Assembly: GCF_030689745.1 (NCBI RefSeq)
Contig: NZ_JAUYGL010000050.1
Span: forward strand, 1 to 38,269
Length of the DNA stretch: 38,269 nt
Direction of reading: 5' to 3'
From: Devosia sp.
GTDB lineage: Bacteria; Pseudomonadota; Alphaproteobacteria; Rhizobiales; Devosiaceae
In this document: piece after piece, positions 21,390 through 29,921 of the stretch
Position numbering within the stretch: position 1 is the stretch's first letter
Layout: the number at the start of each line of letters is the position of its first letter
The notes under the pieces: model-generated
Told to the model about the DNA's origin: nothing
What the model saw: only the letters and a program-made list of their open reading frames with translations
Databases searched by the model: none
Position numbers and translations under genes: made by a program

Positions 21390-23747
21390 ATGAGCGGCAC
21401 CAGCGGTACGTCCCAACATCATGATCAACACGCCCAGCACAAGACCCATGCTGGGAAACAAGTGAGGGATCCGGTCTGCGGTATGTCGGTCGATCCAGCC
21501 ACAGCCAAGTTCAGCGCCGAGCATGGAGCCGATACGTATTGTTTCTGCTCAGCCAAATGCCACGACAAGTTCGTGGCCGACCCGTCCGCCTATCTCACCA
21601 AAGCCGAAACGCCGGCACCTGCGGCACCCTCCGGCACGGTCTACACCTGTCCGATGCATCCTCAAATCCGACAGGACCACCCCGGCAACTGCCCGATCTG
21701 CGGCATGACGCTGGAGCCCGAGATGCCGACTGCTGAAACCGGTCCGAGCGCCGAACTGGTCGACATGACCCGTCGCTTCTGGATCGGAACCGCCCTGGCG
21801 GTGCCTGTGTTCCTGCTCGAAATGGGCAGCCATCTCTTCGATTTCCATGCCCTCATATCGCCGCAGAACCTGAACTGGGTGCAATTGGTCCTGGCCACGC
21901 CCGTGGTGCTCTGGGCCGGCTGGCCGTTCTTCGAGCGTGGGGCCGCGTCCGTGGTCAACCGCAGCCTCAACATGTTCACCCTGATCGCCATGGGCATAGG
22001 CGTGGCCTGGCTCTATTCCATCATCGCTACAGTCCTGCCGGACATCTTCCCGGCCGACATGCGCGGCATGGGTGGGGCAGTGCCGGTATATTTCGAGGCG
22101 GCGGCCGTGATCACCGCCTTGGCCCTGCTCGGTCAGGTGCTCGAACTGCGTGCCCGCGAACAGACCTCCGGGGCCATCAAGGCCTTGCTGGATCTGGCGC
22201 CGAAGACGGCGCGGCGTATTGGCGCCGATGGATCGGATGAGGAAGTCGGCATCGAAATGATCGCTGTCGGCGATCGCTTGCGGGTCAGGCCCGGCGAAAA
22301 GGTGCCCGTCGACGGTAAGGTCATCGAGGGGCGCAGCGCACTCGATGAATCCATGGTCACCGGGGAATCCATGCCCGTCACCAAGGAAGTCGGAGATCGA
22401 CTGATCGGTGGCACGATCAACCAGTCCGGTGGAGTGGTGATGGAAGCGATGCAGATCGGCCATGACACATTGCTGTCGAGGATCGTCCAGATGGTGGCGG
22501 CCGCCCAGCGCTCACGGGCACCGATCCAAAAGCTCGCCGACCAGGTGTCCGGCTGGTTCGTGCCGCTGGTGATCGGCATCGCCGTCGTCGCCTTCATCGC
22601 CTGGGGCATATGGGGACCCGAGCCGCGCCTGGCGTATGGTCTGGTGGCAGCGGTTTCGGTGCTGATCATTGCGTGTCCCTGTGCGCTGGGCCTGGCGACG
22701 CCGATGTCCATCATGGTCGGCGTCGGCAAGGGCGCGACTCTCGGTCTGCTGATCAAGAATGCCGAGGCTCTGGAGCGGCTGGAAAAGGTCGATACTCTCG
22801 TGGTCGACAAGACCGGCACGCTCACCGAGGGCAAGCCGGCCGTCACCGCCATCATTCCCGCAAACGAAGGCGGCGAGGAGAGCCTTCTCCGCCTGGCGGC
22901 GAGCCTGGAACGGGCAAGCGAGCATCCACTGGGCCTCGCCATTGTCAACGCGGCCAAGGAACACGGCTTGAACCTGTCGGATCCGACGGATGTGGATTCG
23001 CCTGTCGGCAAGGGCCTCACCGGAATGGTCGAGGGCCAGCAGTTGCATATCGGTAGTGCCAAATACCTCAAGTCCGTTGGGATCGACACGGACACCTGGA
23101 CGGATCGTGCCGATGAGCTTCGCGCCGATGGCGCAACAGCGATCCTGGTTGGCATCGACAAGCGCCTCGCCGGGGTGATCGGGATTTCGGACCCAATCCG
23201 CAAGACCACGCCGACCGCCCTGACAGAACTGGCACAACACGGCATCAAGGTCGTGATGATGACGGGCGACAACAAGGTAACGGCGGATGCCGTGGCTCGC
23301 AAACTGGGCATCAGTGCCGTTGAGGCCGACGTGCTGCCGGAGCGCAAGAGCGAGGTTGTCAACCGCCTACGCGAACAGGGAGGTATCGTCGCGATGGCTG
23401 GGGACGGCGTCAACGACGCTCCCGCCCTTGCCGCGGCCGATGTCGGCATTGCCATGGGCACCGGCACCGATGTCGCCATCGAAAGTGCCGGCGTCACACT
23501 GCTCAACGGCGACCTGATGGGGATCGTCAAGGCCCGTGCCCTATCGCAGGCAACCATGGCCAATATCCGCCAAAACCTGTTCTTTGCCTTCGCCTATAAC
23601 GCGGCTGGCGTCCCGGTGGCCGCTGGCGTCCTTTACCCGTTCTTCGGGTTAACCTTGTCTCCGGCAATCGCTGCCGCCGCCATGGCGCTTTCCTCGGTCA
23701 GCGTCATCGGAAATTCGCTTCGACTGCGGTCGGCGCGGATCGAATAA
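21390..23747 (+). CDS. copA: Second Cu+ P1B-type ATPase, YHS/HMBD N-terminus, 785 aa
   Basis: Instead of HMA domains the N-terminus has a His-rich start ('[11 protein letters not shown]'), a YHS domain (about residues 27-70, '[17 protein letters not shown]...FCSAKC') and a heavy-metal-binding motif (about 84-115, '[11 protein letters not shown]...[10 protein letters not shown]'). The catalytic core follows: [11 protein letters not shown] (about 430), DKTGTLTEG (about 473), 'SEHPLGLAI' and '[16 protein letters not shown]' (about 671). This layout is typical of the second copper ATPase in proteobacterial islands and may serve periplasmic delivery or Ag+. It is driven by operator 8. The 476-residue antisense frame is a shadow. 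Confidence 0.96.
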   Translation: MSGTSGTSQHHDQHAQHKTHAGKQVRDPVCGMSVDPATAKFSAEHGADTYCFCSAKCHDKFVADPSAYLTKAETPAPAAPSGTVYTCPMHPQIRQDHPGNCPICGMTLEPEMPTAETGPSAELVDMTRRFWIGTALAVPVFLLEMGSHLFDFHALISPQNLNWVQLVLATPVVLWAGWPFFERGAASVVNRSLNMFTLIAMGIGVAWLYSIIATVLPDIFPADMRGMGGAVPVYFEAAAVITALALLGQVLELRAREQTSGAIKALLDLAPKTARRIGADGSDEEVGIEMIAVGDRLRVRPGEKVPVDGKVIEGRSALDESMVTGESMPVTKEVGDRLIGGTINQSGGVVMEAMQIGHDTLLSRIVQMVAAAQRSRAPIQKLADQVSGWFVPLVIGIAVVAFIAWGIWGPEPRLAYGLVAAVSVLIIACPCALGLATPMSIMVGVGKGATLGLLIKNAEALERLEKVDTLVVDKTGTLTEGKPAVTAIIPANEGGEESLLRLAASLERASEHPLGLAIVNAAKEHGLNLSDPTDVDSPVGKGLTGMVEGQQLHIGSAKYLKSVGIDTDTWTDRADELRADGATAILVGIDKRLAGVIGISDPIRKTTPTALTELAQHGIKVVMMTGDNKVTADAVARKLGISAVEADVLPERKSEVVNRLREQGGIVAMAGDGVNDAPALAAADVGIAMGTGTDVAIESAGVTLLNGDLMGIVKARALSQATMANIRQNLFFAFAYNAAGVPVAAGVLYPFFGLTLSPAIAAAAMALSSVSVIGNSLRLRSARIE

Positions 23748-23761
23748 GCCGACCCTTCCCG

Positions 23762-23797
23762 CTGAAGTGTATGGCAAGGGTTACCGCCACACTTCAG
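23762..23797 (+). terminator. Hairpin after the second copA
   Basis: CTGAAGTGT (23762-23770) pairs with ACACTTCAG (23789-23797), and GGC/GCC can extend the stem with a two-base bulge. There is no T run after it, so its termination strength is uncertain. Confidence 0.5.
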
Positions 23798-23934
23798 GCA
23801 GCGGATACAATAGAAGCCGACCGGTCGCCCCTGCGATCGTTGCGTCCACTGGACGATCCGGCGACAGCGGCGTGGAGAAGTCCACCCTCTGGTCGTCATC
23901 GCCCGGGAGTGTAGACCCAATAAAAAGGCCAGAG

Positions 23935-24230
23935 CTAAAGGCTACTGACATAGCCGCCCGGCAGTCCGTCCTTGGACATAACCAATTGCCAAAGCTGGGT
24001 GTGGCGAGCACGGAAAATCGCGGCACAACTGAGCAGGCAGTAGCGCCACATTCGATAGAACCTCTGGTCACCCCTCCATATACGCCTCACCCAGACCCAG
24101 GCTGCCGCGCTACAGTACGAGTCCATAAAGGCGGTCGTCGTGGACCTGCAGGTCCCAGGGATTCCTCCCACCAGCTGTGATGCCGCAGCTTTCAAGTATG
24201 TCTAGAACTATCGATTTTGCATTTCTCGTC
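23935..24230 (-). pseudogene. Cyclopropane-fatty-acyl-phospholipid synthase remnant, internally deleted
   Basis: Read leftwards, one frame begins 'ILESCGITAGGRNPWDLQVHDDRFYGLVL', then a TAG, 'RGSLGLGEAYMEG' and a TGA: the N-terminal signature of CFA synthases (usually 'PWDIQVHDERFY..VL..GSLGLGESYMDGWWD'). Directly after, another frame gives 'RFYRMWRYCLLSCAAIFRAR', 'HTQLWQLVMSKDGLPGGY' and a stop at 23935, which is the C-terminal tail of the same family. About 300 central residues, including the SAM site, are missing. The gene is dead and marks a large internal deletion. Its 5' limit is approximate. Confidence 0.72.
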
Positions 24231-24494
24231 ATGAAATATCGCCACTTCAACTAACTGGATGCCTTGAGATAGAGCGGTGGACCGGCTGGCCCGGGCGTGG
24301 AATCCACCGGGTCACAAAGTTCCCGCTCGCGATCGACCACGCTTCGCCAACCTATTCGGGTGAGGGGCATCATGAAGACCACGAGAATCGCGTTGGGGCC
24401 TTACGACAGTGTTTCGATCAAGCTGTCGAAGGGGATCGCTGGCAAAGCCGCCCGAAGGCCCGGATGAGGTTCCCGTCGACGCGTCTCTGGTCGA
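24231..24494. other. Gene-poor stretch with one short ORF
   Basis: An ATG at 24372 opens a 31-residue frame (starting MKTTRIALGPYDSVSIKLSK) that ends at 24467, with GAGGGG six bases ahead. It has no recognised family and may be the start of a lost gene. An imperfect inverted repeat (GGTGGA near 24275, TCCACC near 24303) is also present. Nothing else is supported. Confidence 0.35.
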
Positions 24495-24824
24495 TCAGAC
24501 GCTCGAATTGCGGGCCCGAATAGCGTGGAGGATGGGCCCGGCTTGGGCGTTGGCGGCCATGGCTTGGATCAAATCGTCACGGGAGATCCCGAGGTCTTCC
24601 AGCCGGGCATAATCTAGCTCCAGCAGGCTTGCCAGTGTCGTCCTGCGTGACCGAGCGGTCTGCGCCTTGGCGATCCAGAGCGCGAACGCGACAAATAGAT
24701 TGGCACGCTCAGCGGCCACATGTGACCGTCCTTCCCGGAGGGTGGAGGGATGGAGTACGAGGTTAGATGCGCGGACGTCAGCGGCCGATACGATGGTGGT
24801 GTAGCTGGTATTGGGATTGCTCAT
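24495..24824 (-). CDS. DUF1127-containing protein, 109 aa
   Basis: Starts MSNPNTSYTTIVSAADVRAS at ATG 24824. The C-terminal third holds 'LLELDYARLEDLGISRDDLIQAMAANA', which matches the DUF1127 core (L..LsD..L.DIGLsR.di). A helical middle ('LFVAFALWIAKAQTARSRR') precedes it. Operator 9 stands about 40 bases upstream on the same strand, making this the leftward end member of the copper regulon and the second DUF1127 protein in it. The function is unknown. Confidence 0.82.
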   Translation of the reverse strand: MSNPNTSYTTIVSAADVRASNLVLHPSTLREGRSHVAAERANLFVAFALWIAKAQTARSRRTTLASLLELDYARLEDLGISRDDLIQAMAANAQAGPILHAIRARNSSV

Positions 24825-24863
24825 TGTCAGGGGCCTTGTGGCAGACTGGAAGTACTGCCGAAC

Positions 24864-24895
24864 CTTGTCGGACTGGCCACGGTGGCAAGGTCAAG
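24864..24895 (-). promoter_or_regulatory. CueR-type promoter-operator 9 (leftward, DUF1127 gene)
   Basis: Read on the minus strand: CTTGACC, ten bases, GGCCAGTC. -35 TTGACC is at 24894-24889 and GACAAG is at the -10 position (24869-24864). The second half-site is the weakest of the nine, but the stretch matches operator 3 closely, including the downstream GACAAGGT. Confidence 0.65.
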
Positions 24896-25166
24896 TGGTA
24901 TTTGAATGGGACCTGAGCATTCCGGGTAACACCCTGGCGGTAGTGATTTGCCGGTCGAATTTAACCAAGCGCCAGTCCGTCACGTACGCTATCAAACTGG
25001 CAGGAACCCCAGCGGTGTGGGTTGGTTGCTCGTCTCCAGAAGTGTTCCGTGGCCAAGTGCGCCACCTGTCACGTTGCCGAGAGCGGGTATCGAATTTGAG
25101 CGAGCGCAAAGACCTGGCTTCGGTTCCCAAGCCTAGTGAGGCGGTCATCTTCAAATAAGGTTAGCC
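24896..25166. other. Upstream region of nirK
   Basis: No gene is supported; the open frames here have no protein-like sense. No clear FNR/Nnr-type box (TTGAT-N4-ATCAA) was seen by eye before nirK, and no second CueR-type operator pointing rightwards. Confidence 0.4.
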
Positions 25167-26246
25167 ATGCCATCCCCGTCCCTGCTCCACGCCCTTGCTG
25201 GTCTCGCCATCGCTGGCATCCTGACTTCACCGACGCTTGGAGCGGGCTCGCACGCGCACCCCGTCGAAAACGGGACGGCAGCGGCCCCGCTCGACATCGT
25301 CCGGGCTGCCACCGATTTGCCCGGACCTATCGGTCAGCGCGGTCCCCAGACCATCAGGGTTGGTCTCGAGACAGTGGAGGTCACCGGCACCCTGGCTGAT
25401 GGCGCCACCTACCATTACTGGACTTTCAACCGGAAGGTGCCCGGACCCTTCGTGCGGGCCCGCGTGGGCGACACCGTCGAAGTCGACCTGCACAATCTCG
25501 ATGATAGTGCCGAGCCCCACAATGTCGACTTCCACGCCGCAACCGGACCAGGCGGTGGTGGCGACGCAACCCATGCCGTGCCTGGCGAGGCCAAGAGCTT
25601 TTCGTTTCTGGCGATGAAGCCTGGTCTCTATGTCTACCATTGCGCGACACCGCTGGCGGCCGAGCATATTGCCAACGGCATGTATGGGCTGATCCTGGTC
25701 GAACCGGAGGGAGGATTGCCCCCGGTGGACCGTGAATTCTACGTCATGCAGGGCGAGATCTACACGGCGGAGGATTTCGGCTCCAAGGGGCAGTTGACCA
25801 GCAGCCTCGATCGCCTGCTGGACGAGCAGCCGGAATACTATGTGTTCAACGGCGCCGCGGAGGCGCTGACGGGAGAAAACGCGCTGCGGGCACAGGTCGG
25901 GGAGACGATCAGGATCTATTTCGGCGTCGGGGGCCCAAACAAAGATTCCAGCTTCCACGTCATCGGAGAGATTTTCGATACGGCCTATGCGCTGGGATCA
26001 CTGTCAACGGCTCCCATGCTTGATGTCTCGACAATCTCGGTGCCGCCAGGAGGCGCCGCTGTGGTCGACCTGACCCTCGACGTGCCAGGTGAACTCTTGC
26101 TGGTCGACCATGCCCTGTCCCGCGCTGCCCGCGGCCTGGTCGGCAAGTTGATCGTCGAGGGAGCAGAGACGCCGGAGATTTTTGACGCGGCCGGGCGCCC
26201 CGACACGGCTGAGTCTCAATCTGGTCATGAACAGGACGCACACTGA
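25167..26246 (+). CDS. nirK: Copper-containing nitrite reductase NirK, 359 aa
   Basis: Signal peptide of about 26 residues, then two cupredoxin domains. Type-1 copper ligands are His118, Cys159, His167 and Met172 ('PHNVDFH', '[20 protein letters not shown]'). Type-2 ligands are His123, His158 and His315, with the catalytic Asp121 and His264. All are present, so the enzyme should reduce nitrite to nitric oxide in the periplasm. The C-terminus ends in a His-rich tail ('SGHEQDAH'). AAGG precedes ATG 25167. No other denitrification gene is in the window; the cytochrome c at 20780 might be an electron donor. Confidence 0.95.
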   Translation: MPSPSLLHALAGLAIAGILTSPTLGAGSHAHPVENGTAAAPLDIVRAATDLPGPIGQRGPQTIRVGLETVEVTGTLADGATYHYWTFNRKVPGPFVRARVGDTVEVDLHNLDDSAEPHNVDFHAATGPGGGGDATHAVPGEAKSFSFLAMKPGLYVYHCATPLAAEHIANGMYGLILVEPEGGLPPVDREFYVMQGEIYTAEDFGSKGQLTSSLDRLLDEQPEYYVFNGAAEALTGENALRAQVGETIRIYFGVGGPNKDSSFHVIGEIFDTAYALGSLSTAPMLDVSTISVPPGGAAVVDLTLDVPGELLLVDHALSRAARGLVGKLIVEGAETPEIFDAAGRPDTAESQSGHEQDAH

Positions 26247-26310
26247 CAGTGTGGCTCAGTGAACTGAAAGGCTCAGCCTTGGCTCAGGATGCGGGCAATG
26301 CGGCCGCCAG

Positions 26311-26356
26311 CCAGCAGGCGGCCCACTCGTCGCCCAGCAGGCGGCCCACTCGTCGC
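26311..26356 (+). repeat. Exact 23-bp tandem duplication
   Basis: The unit beginning CCAGCAGGCGGCCCACTCG occurs at 26311-26333 and again immediately at 26334-26356 without a mismatch. It lies between nirK and its remnant and probably arose by slippage or recombination. Only two copies and no spacers, so it is not a CRISPR array. Confidence 0.9.
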
Positions 26357-26403
26357 ATGGCACCACCAGCTTGAGCGGACGCCTGTATTAGGTCAATCCG
26401 GGC

Positions 26404-26740
26404 ATGACCGAGCACAATGACATCGCCCATGATCCAGCCGATGTCCCACCCTCGATCACCCGGCCCGAGCCGCAGACTGTCCGCGTCGATTTCGAGACAA
26501 TCGAAGTCGAGGCGCATCTTGATGCCAACAGCACCTTTCGCTTCAAGGCCCTCAATCCGGGGCCTATACGTCTACCACTGCGCGGTCGCCCCGGTTGCCC
26601 TTCATATCGCCAACGGGATGTATGGCATGATCCTGGTTAAGCCCGAGGAGGGTCTGGCCCCCGTGGACCGCGAGTTCTACGTCATGCAGGGCGAAATCTA
26701 TACCGAGGAGTCATTTGTCACGGCGGTGTTGATGTCGGCG
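26404..26740 (+). pseudogene. nirK: Truncated, internally deleted second nirK copy
   Basis: The first frame gives '[30 protein letters not shown]' and '[10 protein letters not shown]', matching the start of the mature NirK. At about 26560 the sense jumps to another frame with '[31 protein letters not shown]' and '[18 protein letters not shown]', then stops resembling NirK. The segment with the type-1 His, catalytic Asp and a type-2 His (HNVDFH) is deleted and the second cupredoxin domain is lost, so it cannot be active. The residues differ from the intact copy, so it is an old paralogue rather than a recent duplicate. Confidence 0.88.
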
Positions 26741-26773
26741 TCGGCCAGCAGTACTCACTGGCTCACTAAATAG

Positions 26774-28246
26774 TCACGGCGTCAGCAGCGCTCCAAGGCG
26801 CAACGTCTCCTGGACGAGGACGACGAGATCCTCGCGCCGGGTCCGGTGATTGTTGATTGCAACACGAAGACAATGCTCCCCATGAACCGTCGTGTCTGAA
26901 AGAGCGGCGATGCCTTCTTCCTGAAGCCGCAGCATGATCTCGATGTTCAGTGCCTTCCGCGCGGCAACGTCCAGGCGGGGGAAGCAGTAGCGGAAGCAGA
27001 CGATGTTGATGCTGGTCGGCACGACCAGTTCAAAAAGCGACTCCTGCTCGATCAACCGACTGAGATAGTGCGCTTGCGCGATGTTCTGGTCGATCAGGCG
27101 ACCGAACTTCTCAATGCCATGTTCCTGCAGCGCCATCCAGACCTTTAGCGCCCGAAAGCCCCGCGTCGTCTGCAGGCCATATTCATACAGCCACTCAGCC
27201 GATGCGAGGCCCCGCGGCGTCGCTTCGAGATATTCCTGCGTGACGGCAAAGGCGCCGCGGTGCGCAGAGGCATCCCGGATCAGGACGCAACCGACCTCAA
27301 AAGGGGCGTGCAGCCACTTATGTGGGTCGAGAGCCACGGAATCGGCGCGCGCGATGCCGGCGACCCGATATGAATTCCCGGGCGCAATCGCCAGCAGCGC
27401 GCCAATGCAGCCGTCAACGTGCAGCCAGAGATTTTCTTCCGCTGCCAAATTCGCAAGAGCATCCAGGTCATCGATAGCCCCGGTGTTGACCGTGCCGGCC
27501 GTGGCGATCAGGCAGGCCGGTTGAAATCCGGCGGTGCGATCCTCTGCAATCGCTGTTCGAAGAGCGGCAACATCGATACGCAGTCGAGCGTCCGAAGGAA
27601 TTCTCCGGAGTGCCTTGTTTCCCAGCCCCACCGCCTCCACGGCCTTGCGGTGGCAGCTATGCACCTGATCCGAGGCGTACAAACGCAGTGGCCTCTCCAT
27701 GGCGCCGACGCCATCCTCGCGGATATTCACTCCCGCCTTGACGTTGCGCGCGATGGTGAGAGCGATCAGGTTGGCCATCGAGCCGCCGCTGACCAGCGTT
27801 CCGCTGGCAGACGGGGGAAAACCCAACATCTCCTTGCACCAGTTCACGACCTGATTGTCCATTGACGCGGCGGCATGGTTTCCGCCGCCAAGGTTCGACC
27901 CCTGAACAGCCGCCAGGAGGTCGGCCAGCGCGCCAGTGAAGTTGCTTGACCCCATGTACCAGGACCAGAAGCGGGGATGGATGTTGCCCATCGGATAGGG
28001 CATCAAATTCTCGGTTACCTGCCGGTAGACCGCATCGAGCGGCGTTGAAAAGCGCGGCAAGGGCCGCTCGAACATGGTTTTCACCTCCACCGGCATTTCC
28101 TGCCACACGGGGCGCTCCCGGACGTCGCGGAGATAATTGATCGAATCGTCGATGATCCGATGACCGAGCGCCCGGACATCGCTCCAATCGACCGGATCGA
28201 GCGATTCTTCCGCGTCCGGGACCGCGGCGCGGCGCAAAGTCTCCAT
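26774..28246 (-). CDS. PLP-dependent group II amino-acid decarboxylase, 490 aa
   Basis: The start at 28246 (METLRRAAVPDAEESLDPVD) is set by GAGGGAG. Features of the aromatic amino acid / glutamate / cysteine-sulfinate decarboxylase family are present: 'FWSWYMGSSNFTGALADLLAA', 'GTLVSGGSMANLIAL', 'WLHVDGCIGALLAI' and the PLP lysine in 'SVALDPHKWLHAPFEVG'. It decarboxylates an amino acid to an amine; the substrate is not readable. It follows the cysteine-synthase-like gene by 23 bases and is the last gene of a three-gene operon ending near the dead nirK. Confidence 0.92.
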   Translation of the reverse strand: METLRRAAVPDAEESLDPVDWSDVRALGHRIIDDSINYLRDVRERPVWQEMPVEVKTMFERPLPRFSTPLDAVYRQVTENLMPYPMGNIHPRFWSWYMGSSNFTGALADLLAAVQGSNLGGGNHAAASMDNQVVNWCKEMLGFPPSASGTLVSGGSMANLIALTIARNVKAGVNIREDGVGAMERPLRLYASDQVHSCHRKAVEAVGLGNKALRRIPSDARLRIDVAALRTAIAEDRTAGFQPACLIATAGTVNTGAIDDLDALANLAAEENLWLHVDGCIGALLAIAPGNSYRVAGIARADSVALDPHKWLHAPFEVGCVLIRDASAHRGAFAVTQEYLEATPRGLASAEWLYEYGLQTTRGFRALKVWMALQEHGIEKFGRLIDQNIAQAHYLSRLIEQESLFELVVPTSINIVCFRYCFPRLDVAARKALNIEIMLRLQEEGIAALSDTTVHGEHCLRVAINNHRTRREDLVVLVQETLRLGALLTP

Positions 28247-28269
28247 CTTGTCACTCCCTCGTGGCGTCG

Positions 28270-29355
28270 TCACGGTGCATCGAGCTGGAACCCGGGCGTC
28301 GACAGCGAGAGGGCCACTTCCTCCTCATCCATGTCCGCTTCGATCCCATCGAAAAGCGGCGTTGTCATGTAGCGCTCGCCGGTGTCGGGGAGCATGCACA
28401 GGATGACGGAGCCGGCTGGCGCTCGTTCTGATATCTGATGAGCGACCGCGAAGCTGGCGCCACCGGAGATGCCGGTCAGGATTCCCTCTCTTTGCGCGAG
28501 CGACTTTGCCCACTTTATCCCTTCGGCGCCGGCGATGGGGGTCACCTCGTCGTAGAGTCTGGAGTCGATCGCTTCCTGCAGCACATGCGGAATGAAGTCG
28601 GGCGTCCAACCCTGGATCGGATGCGGCTCGAAGGCTGGATGGCTCGAGGCAGGCGCACCACTGGGGTGGCGCTCCTGTACATGACCGCTACCGATCAGTT
28701 GCGCATTCATGGGCTCGGCGAGCACGATCCGCGTCTCAGGCCGCTCCCGGCGCAGCACGCGGCCGACACCGGCCACCGTGCCGCCGGTGCCGTAGCCGGT
28801 GACGAACCAGTCGAGCCGGGATCCGGCAAAATCATTGATGATCTCGCGCGCGGTCGTCGCCTCGTGGATGCCGGCATTGGCCTTGGTCTCGAACTGCCGC
28901 GCCAGGAACCAGCCATTCGCCTCGGCCAGTTCGACGGCCTTTCTATACATGCCGAAACCCTTCTGGGTGCGCGGCGTCAAGACCACCTTGGCGCCGAGCA
29001 TGCGCATCAGCTTGCGCCGTTCGATGGAAAAGCTGTCTGCCATTGTCACGACCAGCGGGTAGCCCTTGGCCGCGCAGACCATCGCCAGACCGATACCGGT
29101 GTTGCCCGAGGTTGCCTCGACGACCGTCTGGCCGGGACTGAGGCTTCCGTCGCGTTCGGCTTCCTCGATGATATTGAGCGCCAGCCGGTCCTTGACCGAC
29201 CCGGCCGGGTTGAAGGCCTCTGCCTTGACGTAAAGGTCGACACTGGCCGGGGCGAGATTGTTAATTCGGATCGCGGGGGTGTCTCCCACGGTTTCGAGGA
29301 CGCTGGCGAAAAGCCTGCCACGCCCCTGTGTTGTGCGCATCGTCACAGCGTCCAT
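28270..29355 (-). CDS. Cysteine synthase / cystathionine beta-synthase-like PLP enzyme, 361 aa
   Basis: ATG 29355 follows GGAGA. The PLP lysine is Lys55 in 'NPAGSVKDRLALN'; 'EATSGNTGIGLAMVCAAKGY' is the substrate loop; 'GYGTGGTVAGVGRVLR' binds the phosphate. At 361 residues it is longer than CysK (about 310), with an insert around 230-255 ('VQERHPSGAPASSHPAFEPH') before 'IQGWTPDFIPHVL'. The family replaces the beta-group of serine derivatives with sulfide or another nucleophile. Its operon with a decarboxylase suggests that it makes that enzyme's amino-acid substrate. Its stop lies 23 bases before the decarboxylase start. Confidence 0.9.
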   Translation of the reverse strand: MDAVTMRTTQGRGRLFASVLETVGDTPAIRINNLAPASVDLYVKAEAFNPAGSVKDRLALNIIEEAERDGSLSPGQTVVEATSGNTGIGLAMVCAAKGYPLVVTMADSFSIERRKLMRMLGAKVVLTPRTQKGFGMYRKAVELAEANGWFLARQFETKANAGIHEATTAREIINDFAGSRLDWFVTGYGTGGTVAGVGRVLRRERPETRIVLAEPMNAQLIGSGHVQERHPSGAPASSHPAFEPHPIQGWTPDFIPHVLQEAIDSRLYDEVTPIAGAEGIKWAKSLAQREGILTGISGGASFAVAHQISERAPAGSVILCMLPDTGERYMTTPLFDGIEADMDEEEVALSLSTPGFQLDAP

Positions 29356-29413
29356 CGATTTATCTCCATCTCATCTTCATCAGCCGAGGCGAATCCACGG
29401 GGTCGACAGGGGG

Positions 29414-29782
29414 TCAGTGCTGGTGTTCGGGTGGCGCGAAAAGGATCAGCTCGACCCGATCGGCACCTTCGACATAGGCATCATGCCCCGGCGGAATCTC
29501 GAAGAAGTCGCCGGTGCGGATATGGGTTTCCTTGCCCGTGTCCATCATGCGGACGATGAGCTTGCCAGAGATACAATAGCCGGTATGCCGCATCGGGCAG
29601 GAGTCGGGCGAACCAAGCAACGGTTTCTCGTCGGCCTCCCAGGTCCAGCCCGGCTCGAAAATCGCGTGCATCCCCGCGCTGCCATCGGCCATCTTGACGA
29701 TGGAGATGCCGCCCCGCTCCTTCATGTCGAGGCGCTGGTCCGGCGTATCGAAACGCCTTGTCTCTATTGCGTTGTCTTGCAT
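29414..29782 (-). CDS. Single-domain cupin protein, 122 aa
   Basis: The cupin barrel motifs are 'PMRHTGYCISGKLIVRM' (motif 1, with only one of the usual two histidines) and 'GDFFEIPPGHDAYVEG' (motif 2, with His). Metal binding is therefore possible but not certain. Cupins of this subclass often bind small molecules or serve as oxygenases or isomerases. It is the first gene of the cupin / cysteine-synthase-like / decarboxylase operon; 58 bases separate it from the next gene. A short AAGG precedes the ATG. It is divergent from the TPR regulator. Confidence 0.85.
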   Translation of the reverse strand: MQDNAIETRRFDTPDQRLDMKERGGISIVKMADGSAGMHAIFEPGWTWEADEKPLLGSPDSCPMRHTGYCISGKLIVRMMDTGKETHIRTGDFFEIPPGHDAYVEGADRVELILFAPPEHQH

Positions 29783-29921
29783 CCTTACGCTCCTTCTCTA
29801 CTTTGTTTCTGACGGGTGAAGCAGGTTTCGCTCCTTGAACCTGCGCCGTTCGCTTTGAGCGGGCTTGACGGAGTTCTGAAGAATTCCTGTAGAGGCCAAC
29901 AATTTTGATCTATGCTTGTTT

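Noticed and set aside
22133-23563. A 476-residue open frame on the minus strand inside the second copA
   Set aside because: It lies wholly opposite a clear P-type ATPase, is Ser/Ala/Arg-rich and has no domain; GC-rich codons leave antisense frames open.
24896-25166. A small protein gene upstream of nirK
   Set aside because: Several frames are open but none has a ribosome-binding site, family motif or natural composition.
26311-26356. Possible CRISPR or iteron array
   Set aside because: Only two adjacent copies with no spacer; this is a simple tandem duplication.
28438-29559. A 373-residue plus-strand frame over the cysteine-synthase-like gene
   Set aside because: It is the mirror of a gene with all PLP motifs and runs into the cupin gene without any domain.
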